DNA from: Aggregatilinea lenta
GTDB lineage: Bacteria > Chloroflexota > Anaerolineae > Aggregatilineales > Aggregatilineaceae
Direction of reading: 5' to 3'
DNA length: 64,000 bases
Assembly (NCBI RefSeq): GCF_003569045.1
Contig: NZ_BFCB01000003.1
Span: 682,001 to 746,000, forward strand
In this document: in pieces, positions 61,148 to 64,000 of the stretch
Position numbering within the stretch: position 1 is the stretch's first letter
Layout: each line of letters starts with the position of its first letter
Position numbers and translations under genes: made by a program
Notes under the pieces: generated by a model
What the model was told of the DNA's origin: nothing
Databases searched by the model: none
The model's input: the letters and a program-made list of their open reading frames with translations, nothing else

Positions 61148-62767
61148 TTAGACCTGGATGAACTGCGGCAAGATGACCGGGCGCGAGAGTGTCTCGCGGT
61201 AGAAGAAGTCTTCCAGCGCGCGCTTGACGTTGTTGGCGCCGCGCTTGTACTGGTGCTTGATCTCTTCACGGCAGGCCGCGAGCAGCTCGTCCGCCTCGTT
61301 CATATGTACGAATCCACGGCTGACGATCTGCGGCTCGCCGACCAGACGGCGCTTCGAGTCGATCGGGATCAGTGCGACGATGAAGCCGTCCTGCGACAAC
61401 CGCTGGCGGTCGCGCATGACGATCTCGCCGATTTCACCGACCAGCCGTCCGTCCACGAACACGTCGTCCACGGCCAGCGCTTCGTCGGCATTGGCGGTCG
61501 TGCCGTCCGTGACCCACTGCGCGCCGTTCTTGAGGACGAACACGTTCTCGCTTTTCATCCCGGTGGCCTCGGCCAACTGGCGGTGCAGATACAGGTGCCG
61601 CGCCTCGCCGTGGGCGGGGATGAAGAACTTCGGCTGAACGGTTTCCAGCATGGTGCGCAGCTCGTCACGGCTGCCGTGGCCGGAGACGTGCACTGTATCC
61701 ATCGAGCCGTAGATCACGTTCGCGCCGCGCTCGAACAGCTTGTTGAGCATCTGGCTGACCGTTTCCTCGTTGCCGGGGATGGTCCCGCCGGAGATGATGA
61801 TCAGGTCGCCCTGGCCCACCTTCACGTGCGGGTGCTGGTCGTTTGCCATCTGGTTCAGCGCCGAGCGCGGCTCGCCCTGGGACCCGGTCGAGAGGATCAG
61901 CATCTTGCCCTTCGGCACGCGTGCGTTTACGTCGACCAGCAGGCCCTCTGGCACGTCCAGATAGCCCAGCTCGCTGGCGAGCTTGACGTTCTCGATCAGG
62001 CTGCGCCCGGTCAGGGCGACCTTGCGCCCGTGCTTGTGCGCCAGGTGCATGATCTCCTGAAGGCGCGCCAGCAGTGACGAGAACGTGGCGATGATCACGC
62101 GCTGACCTTCCGCTTCCGAAAGCAGGCGGTCCATCGTCTCGCCGACGACGCGCTCGGTCCGCGTGCGGCCCGGTTTGTCGGCGTTGGTGCTGTCCCCAAC
62201 CATCGCCAGCACGCCGTCTTTCGTCAGCGCCTTGAGCGTGGCCAGGTCGGTGGTGCGCCCACCGGCGGGCGTCTCGTCCAGCTTATAGTCGCCAGTGTGC
62301 ACGATGGTGCCGACCGGCGTCTTGATTACGAAGCCGACCGAGTCGGGGATGGAGTGCGCCACCGAGAACGGCGTCACCTGGAACGGGCCGAAGTGCAGCG
62401 TCTTGCTCTTGTCGATCACATGCAAGTCGGCGCGGTCCAGAACATTCTTTTCGGTGAGCTGGCGCTCGACCAAGCCCAGCGTCAGCGGCGTGCCGTAAAT
62501 CGGCGCTTCGATCTCGCGCAGCAGGTACGGCAGCGCGGCGATATGGTCCATGTGGCCGTGCGTGAGCAGAATGCCCCGCAGCCGGTCCTGGTTCTGGACG
62601 ACGTAGTTGTAGTCCGGCAGGACGAGGTCGATGCCATACATGCTGTTATCGGGGAACATTACCCCGCAGTCGACGACGATCATATTGCGGCCATACTCGT
62701 ATACCGTCATGTTCTTGCCGATTTCCCCCAGGCCGCCCAGAGGAATGATGCGTAGTTTTTGTGCCAT
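61148..62767 (-). CDS. rnj: Ribonuclease J
   Basis: 539-aa metallo-beta-lactamase/beta-CASP nuclease. Metal motif H70-x-H72-x-D74-H75 in 'LLTHGHMDHIAALPYLL', 'VAHSIPDSVG', 'VHTGDYKLD', beta-CASP region 'VGDSTNADKPGRT', and 'PAHGEARHLYLHRQLA'. The C-terminal RNase J domain is present in shortened form ('RPVILPQFIQV' end). It has 5'-exonuclease and endonuclease action on mRNA and rRNA precursors. It has its own consensus promoter about 170 bases upstream. Confidence 0.96.
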   Translation of the reverse strand: MAQKLRIIPLGGLGEIGKNMTVYEYGRNMIVVDCGVMFPDNSMYGIDLVLPDYNYVVQNQDRLRGILLTHGHMDHIAALPYLLREIEAPIYGTPLTLGLVERQLTEKNVLDRADLHVIDKSKTLHFGPFQVTPFSVAHSIPDSVGFVIKTPVGTIVHTGDYKLDETPAGGRTTDLATLKALTKDGVLAMVGDSTNADKPGRTRTERVVGETMDRLLSEAEGQRVIIATFSSLLARLQEIMHLAHKHGRKVALTGRSLIENVKLASELGYLDVPEGLLVDVNARVPKGKMLILSTGSQGEPRSALNQMANDQHPHVKVGQGDLIIISGGTIPGNEETVSQMLNKLFERGANVIYGSMDTVHVSGHGSRDELRTMLETVQPKFFIPAHGEARHLYLHRQLAEATGMKSENVFVLKNGAQWVTDGTTANADEALAVDDVFVDGRLVGEIGEIVMRDRQRLSQDGFIVALIPIDSKRRLVGEPQIVSRGFVHMNEADELLAACREEIKHQYKRGANNVKRALEDFFYRETLSRPVILPQFIQV

Positions 62768-63142
62768 TTGTTTCCGTTTCTTATTTCTGATTTTCTTACT
62801 TCGATTATCCTAATTCACGCGCAAACACGAAGATCCCATGCAGCACACAAACTGCCGGACTTCGACCTTACCAACCACGATAACAGGATGTCTGTGAAAG
62901 GGTGGGGGAATTTTGCCGCCTGAAGGATGCTTAATGGAGTATAAGCTACCGAGCCTCTCTTGTCAATCGGGTTATTTTAAATTTTCGTAAAACTTTCTAT
63001 TCGGGGGCGTTTTTCGCTGCGCTGCTGTGCAGCATGCCAACTTTTAGCGCCTATAAACCACCTTTTTGATTTTTGTAATATAATTCTTTTTAATAAAATG
63101 AACAAACTATTCCGATGCTGCGCGCAGAGCGAGGGCTTCCAT
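62768..63142. other. Divergent intergenic region between RNase J and right-edge gene
   Basis: 375 bases, A/T-rich. It holds the RNase J promoter (62938-62966) and, on the plus strand, a perfect -10 box TATAAT at 63079-63084 without a clear -35, probably for the right-edge gene. No gene seen. Confidence 0.5.
62938..62966 (-). promoter_or_regulatory. Sigma-70-type promoter of RNase J gene
   Basis: On the minus strand TTGACA (62961-62966), a 17-base spacer, and TATACT (62938-62943). The start would be near 62931, leaving a leader of about 165 bases before the ATG. Confidence 0.8.
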
Positions 63143-64000
63143 ATGTCGAGCGACGAAACACTTCTCCTGGCTGGCGGTTGTTTTTCTCGTGGTTGTTGCA
63201 CTTTCGAGCGCGCCGGGGGTGCGTGCTCAAGGGGGCGAGCCGACGCCGATTGCCGTTGGTGAAAATCACATCGGGGCGGTCACGGCGGATAACCCGGTTC
63301 CGAATTATCTGCTGACCGTCGAAGCGCCGCTGACGGTAGACATCCAGTTGCTCGCCATCACCCAGGGCTTTGCTCCGGCGCTGCGCGTGCTCGACCTGGC
63401 AGGCGCGATCCTCAACGAGGAGCCAAACGCGACGGCGCAGAGCGCCATACGCGTGGCCGCGCTCGAACTCGACGCGGGGGTTTACCGCCTGGAGGTACAG
63501 AGCGCGAACGGCCAGCTTGGCCAGTATGTGCTGGGGGTGCTGGCGGGGGCGCCGCCGCAGCCGCCGGTTCCGCTCGTTCTCGGCACGCCGGTGGCGGGCG
63601 AGGTCAGCGCGGAGGCACCGCACCAGCGCTACACCTTCACCGGGACGGCGGCGAATGTGCTGCTGCTCACTGTACGCGGCGAGTCGGTGGAGCAAGGGGC
63701 GGAGATCACGCTGTCCGACGCGGAGTCGGACGAAGTGCTGGCGTCCAGCGGCGCGCAAGTGCTGGGCGTGCGCTACCGGATTCCGGCAGGCACTCTGAGC
63801 TATCTGGTCGAGGTGTCGCACAGCGGCGATCCGGCAGCCGCGCTTTACACGATCTGCCTGGAAAATGAGGACGGCAGCGGGCCGCTCTGCCCGGCAGCGC
63901 CGGGTGGCACTCCGACGCCGACGCCTGCGGTAGCCGTCGCGCCGACTGTTGTTCCGGCCAGCCCGGTACCGCTTCAGCCGCTGCCCGCAACCGGGCCATG
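63143..64000 (+). CDS. Secreted protein, runs off window; start region appears frameshifted
   Basis: An open frame continues to the last base, so the 3' end is outside the window. From codon 63147 it reads R-A-T-K-H, a hydrophobic signal segment ('WLAVVFLVVVALSS'), 'APGVRAQ' cleavage region, then a beta-rich domain ('GAVTADNPVPNYLLTVEAPL', 'YRLEVQSANGQLGQYVLGV') resembling pre-peptidase C-terminal (PPC) domains, and a Thr/Pro-rich linker ('TPTPTPAVAVAPT'). This frame has no ATG, GTG or TTG before the signal segment. The ATG at 63143, with GAGGG 7 bases upstream, is one base out of frame. Deleting one base around 63146 gives a perfect signal peptide start (M-R-A-T-K-H), so a one-base insertion is likely. 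Confidence 0.75.

Noticed and set aside
60949-61269. 106-codon minus frame between helicase and RNase J
   Set aside because: Mostly overlaps the RNase J 3' end in another frame; low-quality Arg/Ser-rich translation.
1-64000. tRNA, rRNA, transposase or integrase genes
   Set aside because: I looked for cloverleaf-type arms, 16S/23S signature words and DDE or tyrosine-recombinase motifs and saw none; a tRNAscan and Rfam run would be needed to be certain.

Overview
The window is a high-GC bacterial chromosome segment, densely coding on both strands. It has no rRNA, tRNA, phage or transposase genes that I can see. The mix of genes suggests a Chloroflexota (Anaerolineae-type) genome: very large secreted PKD and beta-propeller proteins, Thr/Pro-rich linkers, many ABC sugar importers, hybrid histidine kinases, RNase J, and isoprenoid genes. 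The taxonomic placement is inference; there is no marker gene to test it.

Layout. 1-7498 (+): an Opp/Dpp-type ABC importer (two permeases, the first cut by the window edge, and two ATPases) followed by a heparinase II/III-like lyase, an oligogalacturonate lyase and a KdgF-like cupin. I read this as a uronide/pectin-oligomer uptake and breakdown operon ending at a strong terminator. 7776-11722 (+): a complete DMSO-reductase-family respiratory enzyme (Tat-exported molybdopterin subunit, four-cluster ferredoxin subunit, membrane anchor). 11957-14808 (+): a metallophosphoesterase and a polytopic membrane protein. 15056-27647 (-): one giant secreted protein gene of about 4196 codons, now split by an apparent single-base insertion near 21061-21066. 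It has about 14 PKD-like domains, about 25 Cys-containing ~90-residue repeats arranged in a higher-order repeat, and a C-terminal TolB-like propeller.

28161-34666: a DesK/NarL-type two-component pair divergent from a MacB-like ABC system (ATPase, permease, ATPase), with an 18-bp palindrome between them. 34908-41201 (-): a LacI-regulated ABC sugar importer with a GH32/GH43-like glycosidase; two near-identical 14-bp palindromic operators mark the regulator and the glycosidase/transporter operon. 41488-43257: a secreted alpha/beta hydrolase and an isochorismatase-family hydrolase. 43455-49423 (-): a three-gene signalling operon (kinase, stand-alone receiver, double-receiver hybrid kinase).

49857-58872: a geranylgeranyl-reductase-family flavoprotein converges on a tight six-gene minus-strand operon. 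That operon makes a polyprenyl diphosphate synthase together with five proteins I do not recognise, which share domains with one another. The largest has three PKD domains but no signal peptide. This is my best candidate for an undescribed system. 59441-62767 (-): a DEAD-box helicase with an N-terminal cold-shock domain lies downstream of RNase J. 63143-64000 (+): a secreted protein gene runs off the right edge; its start region also appears to carry a one-base insertion.

Two families of short hairpin-forming repeats recur between genes across the window.
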